Of a stretch of 64,000 nt of DNA, positions 56,201 to 64,000 are shown piece by piece. Every line of letters begins with the position of its first letter. Within the stretch, counting starts at the first letter, position 1. This stretch comes from Fusarium oxysporum f. sp. lycopersici 4287 (taxonomy: Eukaryota > Ascomycota > Sordariomycetes > Hypocreales > Nectriaceae). The notes beneath the pieces are model-generated. The model was given only the letters and a program-made list of their open reading frames with translations. It was not told where the DNA came from and did no database searches. The translations under genes and the position numbers were made by a program. The stretch lies in NCBI RefSeq assembly GCF_000149955.1, contig NC_030996.1:451467-515466 (forward strand), in the 5' to 3' direction.

Positions 56201-56583
56201 GAGGAAGGATGGCATACAAGTCGAGAAAGTGACCAGACTTTCGATGTAGGCGATGTTGTAGGCTGTGGTATGAATTTAGACACCGGTAAGGGATATCGCA
56301 CTAAGAATGGAGTCCTCCTTGATTCTGGTATGTTCATTCCATGCAGTAAGACCGAGCAAGCAATTCTGACTCAAAACTAGGCGACGCCTTTGAAAATCAC
56401 AACTCCTTGACCGGCAAATTAAATCACGACTTCTCGACCGGCAAATTTTATCCATGTCTAGGATTTGGCGCCAATACCCAGGGGACTGAGATGCGAATCC
56501 GCGTTGCGTTACAAGCTACTGAAGTACATCCTTTTTGTTTTCAAGGACCCTACGATGGACTGTTCTCAGAAAGGAATACGTAA
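50271..56583 (+). CDS. polytopic membrane protein with ankyrin repeats and a C-terminal SPRY domain
   Basis: Seven exons: 50271-50389, 50467-50864, 50915-53566, 53623-55842, 55898-56018, 56095-56327 and 56381-56583. All are in frame, and the protein is 1981 aa. Residues 1-23 look like a signal peptide (FALLLLLVVEALA). Hydrophobic segments follow, including HVIFACVPLGIMTAIAGAIR, IVAVILQASLLVIAGVVPYS, GGSVLLFIGMLACSVAI and AVAQLGAIIAMAIIRALV. Exon 3 has a long unannotated region without a P-loop. Ankyrin repeats run from about residue 1060 to 1780 (FGWTALHYAAS, GMTPLHLSVQGGH, GETPLHLAVKRKD, GRTPLHVACQN). The last three exons encode a SPRY domain (CFYYEIEVLRV, GWHKGSWAYHGDDGG, FDVGDVVGCGMN, YPCLGFGAN). 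This is an NLR-like layout without an NTPase, probably acting in surface or organelle-membrane recognition. Confidence 0.85.
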
Positions 56584-56850
56584 CCGCTTCAGCAGACTTG
56601 ACTTGTTGTCGGGGCACGCGGATATGGCACCAGATTCCTTCAGTCATCAAAGGGCTCATAGGCCACAGAGGTGTTGTCAAGAAGGGGTCTTTAAGTGTTC
56701 TTCAGAACCATACGTGATCATTGCGAGCTCAATGTAATATATTTCTCTCGAAGTGAATTTTTAAATGCAAACAGATTCATGTCTCATGTGTATCCATCAA
56801 AGCCCATCAGCCGAGGAGGTCAGGCAATTGGCCTTATCATCACGACAACT
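56584..56850. other. short convergent 3' spacer
   Basis: The 3' region shared with the metalloprotease gene on the opposite strand. Nothing else is seen. Confidence 0.4.
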
Positions 56851-57387
56851 TCAGCCCTGAAGGCCATCAGCTATCATCGCATTGACAAGCTGAACATGTC
56901 GATTGGCGTTTGTCTCACTCCACTCATCATCATAGTTAAGACCATAGGGCCAAATATGTCCTCCGCCACAGTTGATACGAACGCCAGCACCATCCCAAGA
57001 TTGAAGCAGGGGAGTCGCTGTGCGCCAGTCATTCGCAGCACACTTTCTATCAAAAGCCGCAGTCTGGCCAATTCCAAGAGTGTGAGAGATCTCATGCAAA
57101 GCGGTGCGTTCGCTCATGTAAGATCTGTTGGAGCCGAAGCGGAGACTGCCATTGAAGTTGGCATCGGCTGTAGGGACGCCAGGAACGTAGGAGACGCGAA
57201 TGGTCTTGGTGGCTCTACCCAAACGGTTGTATCGCGCTGCTGCGAGGCGCATGGCATTCTCAATGCGGCTGTAGGCATCGGCTTGGTCGGCTGATGGGTT
57301 GGAGACCTTTTCTAGGGACCAGTTGATGGCGGCTGAAGTGGTGGAAGCGCATGCCACGAGGGCAGTGAACATAGTAGAAAACCGCAT
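56851..57387 (-). CDS. secreted zinc-metalloprotease-like protein (HExxH)
   Basis: A single exon of 178 codons. The N-terminus MRFSTMFTALVACASTTSAA is a signal peptide, probably cleaved after about residue 19-20. The mature part is a small domain containing YMSERTALHEISHTLGIGQT, a zinc-binding HExxH (His98, Glu99, His102) followed by xxGxxQ. In metzincins the third ligand would be His or Asp at the position that is Gln108 here. Cys pairs (Cys115 with the C-terminal INCGGGHIWPYG) could form a disulfide. Related small fungal secreted proteins often carry an added lectin domain; none is present here. Likely an extracellular peptidase or a derived inactive member. Confidence 0.78.
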   Translation of the reverse strand: MRFSTMFTALVACASTTSAAINWSLEKVSNPSADQADAYSRIENAMRLAAARYNRLGRATKTIRVSYVPGVPTADANFNGSLRFGSNRSYMSERTALHEISHTLGIGQTAAFDRKCAANDWRTATPLLQSWDGAGVRINCGGGHIWPYGLNYDDEWSETNANRHVQLVNAMIADGLQG

Positions 57388-58272
57388 GACGAATGTTCGT
57401 GAGAATGAATACCGTAATGATGAGGACGCCTCTTGGACATGTTGATGCTCAAGGCTCTAAATACTACTCACAGCTCAGTCTATAGCATACCGCTACTATA
57501 TCAGCTTCCATAATCTGCATTATTCCCGTCGATCAACTTGACCCTTATCATTTTGAGGTTTCATCTATCGGCTCACATGGCCACTTTTGTAAAATGATAC
57601 GGAGTATCTTCATCCGATTGTCCTGTTCGAAACATATCTGAAGCTTACGATTGGGCAGGATGCTGCTCAGACCACTTTAGCGATGAAACCCTGCGAGGGT
57701 TGCTAGAGTGTTGAAGCGATCGAATCCCAGCCCAGCGGAGCATTTCGAGAGAAACAACTCTAATTGCGAGCCTGATGAGCTAAACAGTAGCTTATTTCAT
57801 TATTGTCCATTCTAAATCAACTTTGAGGTTGACGTCTTTGAGCAGTCAAGTACTTATCTCCCAATGATCAAAAAAGAAATGCAGCTATCCTTGGTAATCA
57901 TGAAGAGCAAAGCAAGATATTAATAAACCCTCTCCAACAAGTCACTGGCGATCACTACAGTATACGGAAGGTGTGATAGCATCGCGCCTTGGTCTTAGAT
58001 TGCCAAGACGATGAACGGAATACTGTAGCAAAACGGAACAATTAAAGGCGAGGGGAGACAAGGTCACAGGTTGGGACTTATCCATTGGTGGAACAACAGC
58101 TTAGTGTATCTTTGAAACCGACCAGCGTGCCTTATTTCACTACCGAAGCCTACCTCACGAGAAACATAAGGGACAAATAATACCATAACGCGTGATCAAT
58201 GCTAAAGATTAATAATATCAAACGAATTTATCAGCTCTGGCCTTGACCCTGTTTGGCGGCCGTGTAGAGGAC
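57388..58272. other. intergenic
   Basis: About 0.9 kb of AT-rich DNA upstream of the metalloprotease gene and downstream of the carboxylesterase gene. No gene is seen. Confidence 0.4.
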
Positions 58273-59877
58273 TTATACAGCAATTCCGTTCCTCGTGCAT
58301 TCATTGATCAACCTCTTGGCATCGACGATCTGCTCGACTTTGCCATTCCCCGCCCACTTGACAAGCCTCGACCTGCCCGATTGTGCCCGTGCTACCGACC
58401 ATCCATCCCTCTCCAAACCGTGAACAGGATCACTGGCAAAACTGAGGTAGAGATCTTGCATTCTCTCACTGACCTTTCGCTCGAATTTGGTTGATGGGCC
58501 CTCAATATCGTGTGTACCGAAGATCTGAGGCAATTCAGCCGTATGATACGCGCCCAGCCAGGGTAGAGGGGAAACGTTGGTGAAGTTACCCGCGTAAAGG
58601 TACTGGAAAGTTCTGGCACCTGCTTCAGATCTCAGCCGGCTTTCTTTGAGGGTAGTGCATTGGAGATTGAGGCCAAACCCATTGGCAACAGGCTTGAGGT
58701 TGGCCGGTATCTCTGTAGCTGTTTCGTAGCCGGGAAAGTTGTAGGGAATGACGGCAGCTCCTTCATTCGTGTTGGTTCCAATCAAGAGAGGAACGTTTGT
58801 TGGGAATTTGGATGAGCCTGCAGTGATTCTCCCGGTGTAATTGGCGAAAGCGGTGACATTATCTGGTATAAGTGAGAACCCAAGGCCATCATCAGCAGCA
58901 CCTCCCTGACCGAGTTCTGCCTGAAGATATTCCTTGAGCTTGTGTTCGGGGACCCCTTTCATGCACTGGAGCTCTTTTCCAGGCGATAAGTCGCCGCATC
59001 CCAGGTGCTTCGCGGCGATAGAAAAGGTACTGTGGTTTCTGGCATCCCCCAGACTTCCCTCAATCGCCAAGGCGTTCCCAGAATCGGCTATGACACCCTT
59101 GACAATCGGGTTGCGAGGCCATGCAAACAGATAGCCATCCGTAGCATATGCGCCTGCGCTTTCACCCCAGAGCGTGATGCGGTTGGGATCGCCGCCGAAT
59201 CGAGCAATATTATCTCGTACCCATTTGACAGCGAGACGTTGGTCAAGCAGCGCCAGGTTCAAGTTCTTTCCTTCTTTTGCTAATCCCGCAGCATTCGGTA
59301 ATCCGAAGATATTGAGTCGATACTGGGTCTGTACAACGATGTGCTTCTGACTTCGCTGAACCCAGGGTTGGGCAAGTTGATACGGGACGTTGGTGCCCCC
59401 AATCATATAGCCACCTCCGTGAATCCAGATCACGACAGGCAACCGTCCATCTTTCGCGCCTTTCTTTTCGGCGATAGAGTTCTTGGGGATGAACAAAGAG
59501 AGTCTCAAACAATCTTCAGTGGTATTCGCGTAGTCTCCCCGCTGGAAATTGGCAGCAGAAACGAGGCTATCAGCAACAGTACCTCTGAGCAACAGAGGCA
59601 CGTATTGAATACATCCCCGCGGGAGTTTTGTTGCTTGAATGACTTTATCTCCAGGATATTTCTTTGCAAGAGGTGGCGCGAATCTGAGATTTCCGACCGG
59701 AGTCTCTGCGAATGGGATATCAAGAAATGCGGCAACGTCTGGGTAAGATGGTTCAAAGAATGGTGCAAAGATACCAGAGCTTGTATTGAAACTCAATGAG
59801 TTGTCTCCATATTTTCTGGCTGTCCATGCGCTCGCCAGAAGTGGCAGCGATACTAGGGCGAGAAAGTTGAGATGCAT
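58273..59877 (-). CDS. secreted type-B carboxylesterase/lipase
   Basis: A single exon of 534 codons. Residues 1-17 form a signal peptide (LNFLALVSLPLLASA). The alpha/beta-hydrolase fold of the cholinesterase group is clear: IPFAETPVGNLRFAPP, EDCLRLSLFIP (conserved EDCL disulfide Cys), VVIWIHGGGYMIGG (oxyanion hole), the nucleophile elbow WGESAGA with Ser240, TNTNEGAAVIPYNF and WLGAYHTAELPQIFG (catalytic-His region). Acid and His placements are as in fungal lipases of this group. Several N-glycosylation sequons (NTT, NHS, NVT, NYT, NFT, NVS) fit secretion. It should hydrolyse esters outside the cell; the substrate is unknown. It is intronless. Confidence 0.92.
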   Translation of the reverse strand: MHLNFLALVSLPLLASAWTARKYGDNSLSFNTSSGIFAPFFEPSYPDVAAFLDIPFAETPVGNLRFAPPLAKKYPGDKVIQATKLPRGCIQYVPLLLRGTVADSLVSAANFQRGDYANTTEDCLRLSLFIPKNSIAEKKGAKDGRLPVVIWIHGGGYMIGGTNVPYQLAQPWVQRSQKHIVVQTQYRLNIFGLPNAAGLAKEGKNLNLALLDQRLAVKWVRDNIARFGGDPNRITLWGESAGAYATDGYLFAWPRNPIVKGVIADSGNALAIEGSLGDARNHSTFSIAAKHLGCGDLSPGKELQCMKGVPEHKLKEYLQAELGQGGAADDGLGFSLIPDNVTAFANYTGRITAGSSKFPTNVPLLIGTNTNEGAAVIPYNFPGYETATEIPANLKPVANGFGLNLQCTTLKESRLRSEAGARTFQYLYAGNFTNVSPLPWLGAYHTAELPQIFGTHDIEGPSTKFERKVSERMQDLYLSFASDPVHGLERDGWSVARAQSGRSRLVKWAGNGKVEQIVDAKRLINECTRNGIAV

Positions 59878-59940
59878 GATGGTCTTGTTGCGTGGCTGTC
59901 AGCGATGCGTTGACAACGGTGTAAACAGTTGACACGATAT

Positions 59941-59948
59941 CTTATATA
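59941..59948 (-). promoter_or_regulatory. TATA-like element for the carboxylesterase gene
   Basis: On the minus strand TATATAAG lies 63-71 bp before the ATG at 59877, in the usual range for fungal TATA elements. Confidence 0.45.
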
Positions 59949-60236
59949 CACGACCCGCATCAACAAGTAAATTTCGCATATAGAATCTCCTAATCGAATA
60001 ATTCACCATTCTTAATAATCACGACTTGCACTATGAGCTCCAAGGTCTTTAACTCCGATAAAACCAAGTATCATCGGCGCTTATATCCGCTCCGCATGTT
60101 GATCAAGCACTGAAGAACAGGTAAAGACGGATCGCTTAGAATTAAATCGGTTTAAACCTATGGTTTATTATTAATAGTGATTTATTAATGACAAATATTC
60201 TATAAGTTAAGTCCTTCTAAGTCCATTCTATAAGCG

Positions 60237-60265
60237 CCGGACAATTTGCGTTGTCCAAAGTCCGG
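60237..60265. repeat. nested inverted repeat
   Basis: CCGGAC at 60237-60242 pairs with GTCCGG at 60260-60265. Inside, GGACAA pairs with TTGTCC around a 6-base spacer. The element borders an AT-rich stretch, as often found at ends of old mobile elements. Confidence 0.45.
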
Positions 60266-60649
60266 TAGTCAGCTTACTACTAGTCAAGCTACCAAAAAGC
60301 CAGGTGAACAATTGAATGCGGTAGCCCCAGTAGATCCTTTCTATGAACTACGGTCCAGGCCTTTCTGAGGCATGGTAGCGGGCTGATTGTCCACCTGAAG
60401 ACCAGTTGGTTGATGATCAATGCTTCCAATGCGTCCGGGACAGCAAACGAAACAACAGAAACGGCGTATCTGGATATCAGAGTAGAGATTCGGCCATGCT
60501 CTCACTTCCTCTAGAGCTATTGAGTTCTCAGAAGTTTTGGCTTGTCAGAAATTCTCTGCGGGTGAGTGGCGATATGAAGTTTGGCTCCCTGCCGTGACCA
60601 AGCCAGCTGAGTTGCGCTCTTTCATGACCTATGACTTTCCTGCTGATTT

Positions 60650-61198
60650 TCATGGTCGCTCATCCATGTGGTCTCGGTCACGTAGAAGTTCTCTCAACTG
60701 CTCCAGCGCCTTCGTAATGGTAGCTTTCCTGACAGCATCTCGATCCCCCGGAAAGTAAAACGGCCCAAAGGCCCTATCCTGACCGGCCCTCGAGATTCCA
60801 ATAAACACCGTCCCAGGTGCTTTTCCTTCCTCAGTACCGGGTCCTGCCACACCCGTAGTACTGAGTCCCCACGTCGTTGGCGTATCGAGCGTTGTGATGC
60901 TGCGAGCGCCAGCAGCCATTTGTTCCACGACTTCCCCGTTGATAGCGCCGTGTTTCGTGATGATAGATTGACTAACTCCGAGTATGTTGACCTTTATGCC
61001 AATGCTGTAGGAAACTATGCCGCCGCGACAGACAGAACTTGCGCCTTCGACTGCTGTGAGGGCGGCCATGATACTCCCGCCTGTTAAGGACTCGGCGACA
61101 CCGACAGTTTCTTTCTCTTCTTTTAGAAGTCGTATTACATCTTTGGCGATATCTGTGATGGTTTCTGAGCTTCGTTTCACGTAATTCAATGTTGCCAT
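60650..61198 (-). CDS. CinA C-terminal-domain protein (PncC-like NMN amidohydrolase)
   Basis: A single exon of 182 aa. The ATG at 61198 gives MATLNYVKRSSETITDIAKD. The core VGVAESLTGGSIMAALTAVE contains the AESLTGG signature of the CinA/PncC domain, followed by GGIVSYSIGIKVNILGVSQS, TTWGLSTTGVAGPGTEEGKA and GTVFIGISRAG. In bacteria this domain deamidates nicotinamide mononucleotide in pyridine-nucleotide salvage. Only the amidohydrolase part is present, without the N-terminal molybdopterin-binding part of long CinA. The length matches short PncC proteins. The lack of introns fits a family that fungi may have gained from bacteria long ago. Probably cytosolic or mitochondrial. Confidence 0.88.
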   Translation of the reverse strand: MATLNYVKRSSETITDIAKDVIRLLKEEKETVGVAESLTGGSIMAALTAVEGASSVCRGGIVSYSIGIKVNILGVSQSIITKHGAINGEVVEQMAAGARSITTLDTPTTWGLSTTGVAGPGTEEGKAPGTVFIGISRAGQDRAFGPFYFPGDRDAVRKATITKALEQLRELLRDRDHMDERP

Positions 61199-61790
61199 AT
61201 TGGCGTTTTGTTTGAGGTTGATCGACAAGTTGGATCTGAAAACCTTATTCGTAGCTTCGATAGGCAGATCAGAGACACCATGCGGGTAAAGTCACACATG
61301 CGAAAAGAAAATTTTACACTTCGGGGTAATGTTAGAGAAGTTGGTGGGCAAATTTGAAGACAGTCTATGATGGTCTTATGACGTCCTGTTGAGCAATCTT
61401 GACGACATCAATTATATATCCAGTATTGACAATGACTCGTGTAAAACTTTAGACTCACTTCTTACAATGAATAGAATATCAAGAAATGCTGCTGCATGCA
61501 GGCAGTCTCGGTGACTAGGAGATACGGGACATTCCTCAATGCCTGTGAGCCCGTGGCCGAACATCTGTGATCCGAGATCTGAATTAGATGTCCTCTGATT
61601 AATAGACAAATAATCTCTAATGCCGGAAGGGGTCATATTTTGCCTGTTGTATCTCAACTAACGATAATACTTTTAATCCATCGACTTGTCAAATGTAACC
61701 GCCAACTCCGTTGAATGCAGCGCTCTATCAACAACGCATGCCCATTCGCCTTCAAAATGCTCAAAATGCGACGTCCTTCCACTGACATCA
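61199..61790. other. intergenic
   Basis: About 590 bp holding the promoter of the CinA-like gene and the 3' end of the desaturase-like gene. No gene is seen. Confidence 0.4.
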
Positions 61791-63160
61791 CTATTTCTTG
61801 AACTTTTTCTGGATCTCTTCCTCTGTGAAGCGACGAGTCTTCGTCTCCAACATAGCAGCACGCTCATCCAACGACATAGCGATCTGCTCTCCCATAGGTA
61901 CCAAGCACCTGGCCAGGGTCTTGTAATCCTTCATCATCAATCGAACGGTGACCATCATGTAGTCGATGTCGTGGAAGACAAGGGCGTGCTGTGATGCATA
62001 GGTGTGTTTTGTCTTCTGGAAAGAAACAGGATGCTCGCGCCAGTGACGAAGAGGGTTGAGATGGTGAGAGGTATGATAACCATCGTTGTAGCAGAACCGA
62101 TTGCTCTATTCATAGTCAGTATACATTTACTCGTAAAATATGTGAGGTCGAACTTACAGCAACGTCGATCAGTGTGATACTCGATCGGTAATCAGAGTCG
62201 GGATCAACATCGTCAACGAAAGCATGCTGACCCCAGTTACCCGCCATCAGCCCAAGACGAAGAAGAAGCAGCGGCATAAGAAAGACGCAGATGGTGGCGT
62301 TTCTATGTAGGCTGAACATGGTGATAAGGAAAGCATAGTTGGAAAACTCCCAGAATCCAGCCTTCAAGCCAGTCATGGCCTTGCCATTTCGGATGAAGTA
62401 GATGGGAAGATCGGCCCAGACGAGGAAGAAGAATCGGCCGACGTAGTGAAGGAAGTGAAGAAGGCTGTCTCGCTGGTATCGGATAGTTGATGACAGATCG
62501 TTGGGTCCATTGCCCTCAACGTGATGATGCTTGACGTGGTGATAGAAGTAAGAGTTCCAAGTATGTCCCATCAAAGGATCAAGGATATATGGAAACAGAT
62601 GATCAAAGATGGCAAATTTCTTGTCCAAAACACCTCTCATGTGAATATGCTGATGCATCAGCAAAGTATACGCTCCCATGTAAGAGAACTGCATAACAAA
62701 GTGAAGAATACCATGAATCCACGTGAAATTCGTGAACAAAAAGATGGCACTGGGAATCGTGGTTGAGAAGTAAAGAAGCAGATGCGTAAGCATGATGACA
62801 TCAGTCTCAACCCTCACAACAGATCGCGCCAGGCGAATATAAGGTCTCAGCACGGTCTTCTCCAGGAATAGTGGTAGCTTGATTTGATCAATGTCCCAAT
62901 TGGTCGTGACGCTTGGTTCAAAGTGCGCATCTTTGGGATCGTTCATTGCTTGGAGATGACGAAGCAGTTCTTCATCGCGGGCTACTGAGCTGTTAATTAG
63001 CTGGATATTAGATAGGCATGAGGTGATACGAACCGGTGGGTGTTGAGGTTGACGTCTCGGCATTGCTAGATGATGAATCCTTTATGTCTTGGCGGAGACC
63101 TTCGAGGATCAGCGCATCAGCTTTTGTCAGCTGAGGATGGAAGACGATAGTCTCCTCCAT
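61791..63160 (-). CDS. fatty-acid-desaturase-fold membrane enzyme
   Basis: Exons 63160-63034, 62984-62158 and 62105-61791 are joined across introns 62985-63033 and 62106-62157, giving 422 aa. Four hydrophobic segments (LLLYFSTTIPSAIFLFTNFT, ILHFVMQFSYMGAYTLLMHQ, FFFLVWADLPIYF, NATICVFLMPLLLLRLGLMA) frame three histidine clusters: MHQHIHMRG, YFYHHVKHHHVEG and NDGYHTSHHLNPLRHWREHP. These are the metal-binding His boxes of the membrane desaturase/hydroxylase superfamily. Box 1 is shorter than the classical HxxxH. The middle exon ends in GNWGQHAFVDDVDP, typical of a fungal subgroup with unknown substrate. The first exon starts MEETIVFHPQLTKADALILE. It should be an ER enzyme with a di-iron centre; the substrate is not known. 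Confidence 0.85.
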
Positions 63161-64000
63161 GTTGACTGTGTGACAAATGGCCAAAACAGAGGATATCGTG
63201 GTGTGCTGCTACAAAGTAGCAGAGTTGAGAGTAAAAGGTAGCGTATCAGATAGGGGACTAAAGCTTCAATCGAAATCCAGGGTCCTCAGCTGATGGATGT
63301 TCTTGCAAGACCCTGAGTTAAAATCGCGAGAAACAGAAAAGTCACCCCTAAATCTGAGATAGAACAACCAATGGCAACATTCCAGGTAACAAAATCAGTG
63401 GAGAAAGTATCTCGGTTCTATCCCTTTTTGGTCCACCGCTGGTCTCTTGGCAATCTCGGAAATAGCCAAGATGATCCCGCCCGTCTAGACCGTCTGGGTT
63501 TAGCCGGGGGTAAAAGGAGGTTGTAAATTGAGATTTCGCCAATGGCTGCCACTGGCAATAGGGAATAACTTACGATGGAGGAGCTCAAGGGTCCAATATC
63601 TAGTCAGAATTGGAGGTGAGAGTTTGGCAGTGTTGCAATGTCGATAATTCCGGGTGCGTGAATGTTGCCTTAGAGCCCGATGGGGTAACGCTTACTTTTT
63701 ACTGACTCGATTGAAACATCGTATGATCTTTTTGGGCAGAAACTTATTTGCGGAAAAAAAAAAAAAAAAAAAAAAAAAAACACCGTCTCCTCATTATCTG
63801 TGTTTGTAGGCTAAAGTTTAACCTTATGGCCAGCAATCAGCTACGTAGTAGATATGATATTGGTCAATTCCGCCCCCACTGATAATAGAGCAAAAGTAAA
63901 GTTGAGGTAAAATACAAACCAGATGTGTTATTTGCAGTGGAGATCTGTGGCTGAGAGCTTATATCACCACACAGAACTTAGTAAAATACAAGCTTTGACA
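63161..64000. other. right-edge intergenic DNA, promoter of the desaturase-like gene
   Basis: No gene is visible. The region holds the upstream DNA of the leftward desaturase-like gene and a long A-homopolymer. Confidence 0.4.
63754..63780 (+). repeat. homopolymer A tract, 27 nt
   Basis: A run of 27 A, preceded by GCGG and followed by CACCG. It may be a simple repeat or the tail of an old retroposed sequence. No target-site duplication was found by eye. Confidence 0.9.

Larger units (their letters stand above)
59878..60649. other. intergenic with AT-rich DNA and an inverted repeat
   Basis: AT-rich DNA at 60140-60230 is followed by a GC-containing nested inverted repeat at 60237-60265. The left end is the promoter of the carboxylesterase gene. 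No gene is seen. Confidence 0.45.

Noticed and set aside
1..64000. tRNA genes, rRNA, CRISPR arrays, prokaryotic operons
   Set aside because: No box A/B pair with a clover-leaf, no rRNA-like stretch and no regularly spaced direct repeats were found by eye. Gene structure is fungal. A tRNAscan run would settle the tRNA point.

Overview
The window reads as nuclear DNA of a filamentous ascomycete, most likely a sordariomycete near Fusarium (Nectriaceae). The evidence is many short introns (about 45-75 nt) with GTANGT donors and CTAAC-type branch sites, three Zn2Cys6 regulators, two fungal-type MFS permeases, a PTH11-like membrane protein, DUF4246 and AIM6-type proteins, and large ankyrin proteins of the fungal NLR-like repertoire. 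Genes are monocistronic, and nothing bacterial in organisation is present. I rebuilt most multi-exon genes by checking that splice junctions keep frame and domain continuity. Exon limits are my predictions, not transcript data.

Layout, left to right. 1-9.7 kb: the cut-off N-terminus of an NLR-like protein, an NAD(P)-binding reductase-like protein, a Zn2Cys6 factor, a Xi-class glutathione transferase, a Pro/His/Lys tandem-repeat protein whose 5' end lies in an assembly gap of exactly 1000 N, and the N-terminus of an AIM6-like phosphodiesterase that runs into the same gap. 9.7-17 kb: a gene-poor stretch with a decayed gene, a WD40 protein, and a DUF4246 gene with an apparent frameshift. 17.9-23.8 kb: an MDR oxidoreductase, an alpha/beta hydrolase, a small Cys-containing protein and an alpha-arrestin with two PPxY motifs.

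24.4-35.4 kb: a Zn2Cys6 factor with eight exons, transcribed divergently from an extended SDR across about 320 bp (a candidate regulator/target pair), then a seven-helix PTH11-like protein, a DmpA-type S58 aminopeptidase and a SYLF-domain protein. 35.6-47 kb: two ACS-family (Liz1/Dal5-type) permeases facing away from each other, an Erg26-like 3-beta-HSD and a third Zn2Cys6 factor. 47.9-56.6 kb: a Gly/Tyr/Gln-rich glycine-zipper protein, a GNAT acetyltransferase and a predicted 1981-residue membrane protein with ankyrin repeats and a C-terminal SPRY domain. 56.8-64 kb: a secreted HExxH metalloprotease, a secreted type-B carboxylesterase, a CinA-type amidohydrolase and a fatty-acid-desaturase-fold enzyme.

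The gene set suits a soil- or plant-associated fungus: nutrient uptake and its regulation (permeases, Zn2Cys6 factors, arrestin), redox and detoxification enzymes, secreted hydrolases, and self/non-self or surveillance-type ankyrin proteins. I see no classical secondary-metabolite core enzyme (PKS, NRPS, terpene cyclase). The most unusual items are the ankyrin-SPRY membrane protein, the repeat protein next to the gap, and the TF/SDR pair with an 8-codon micro-exon.
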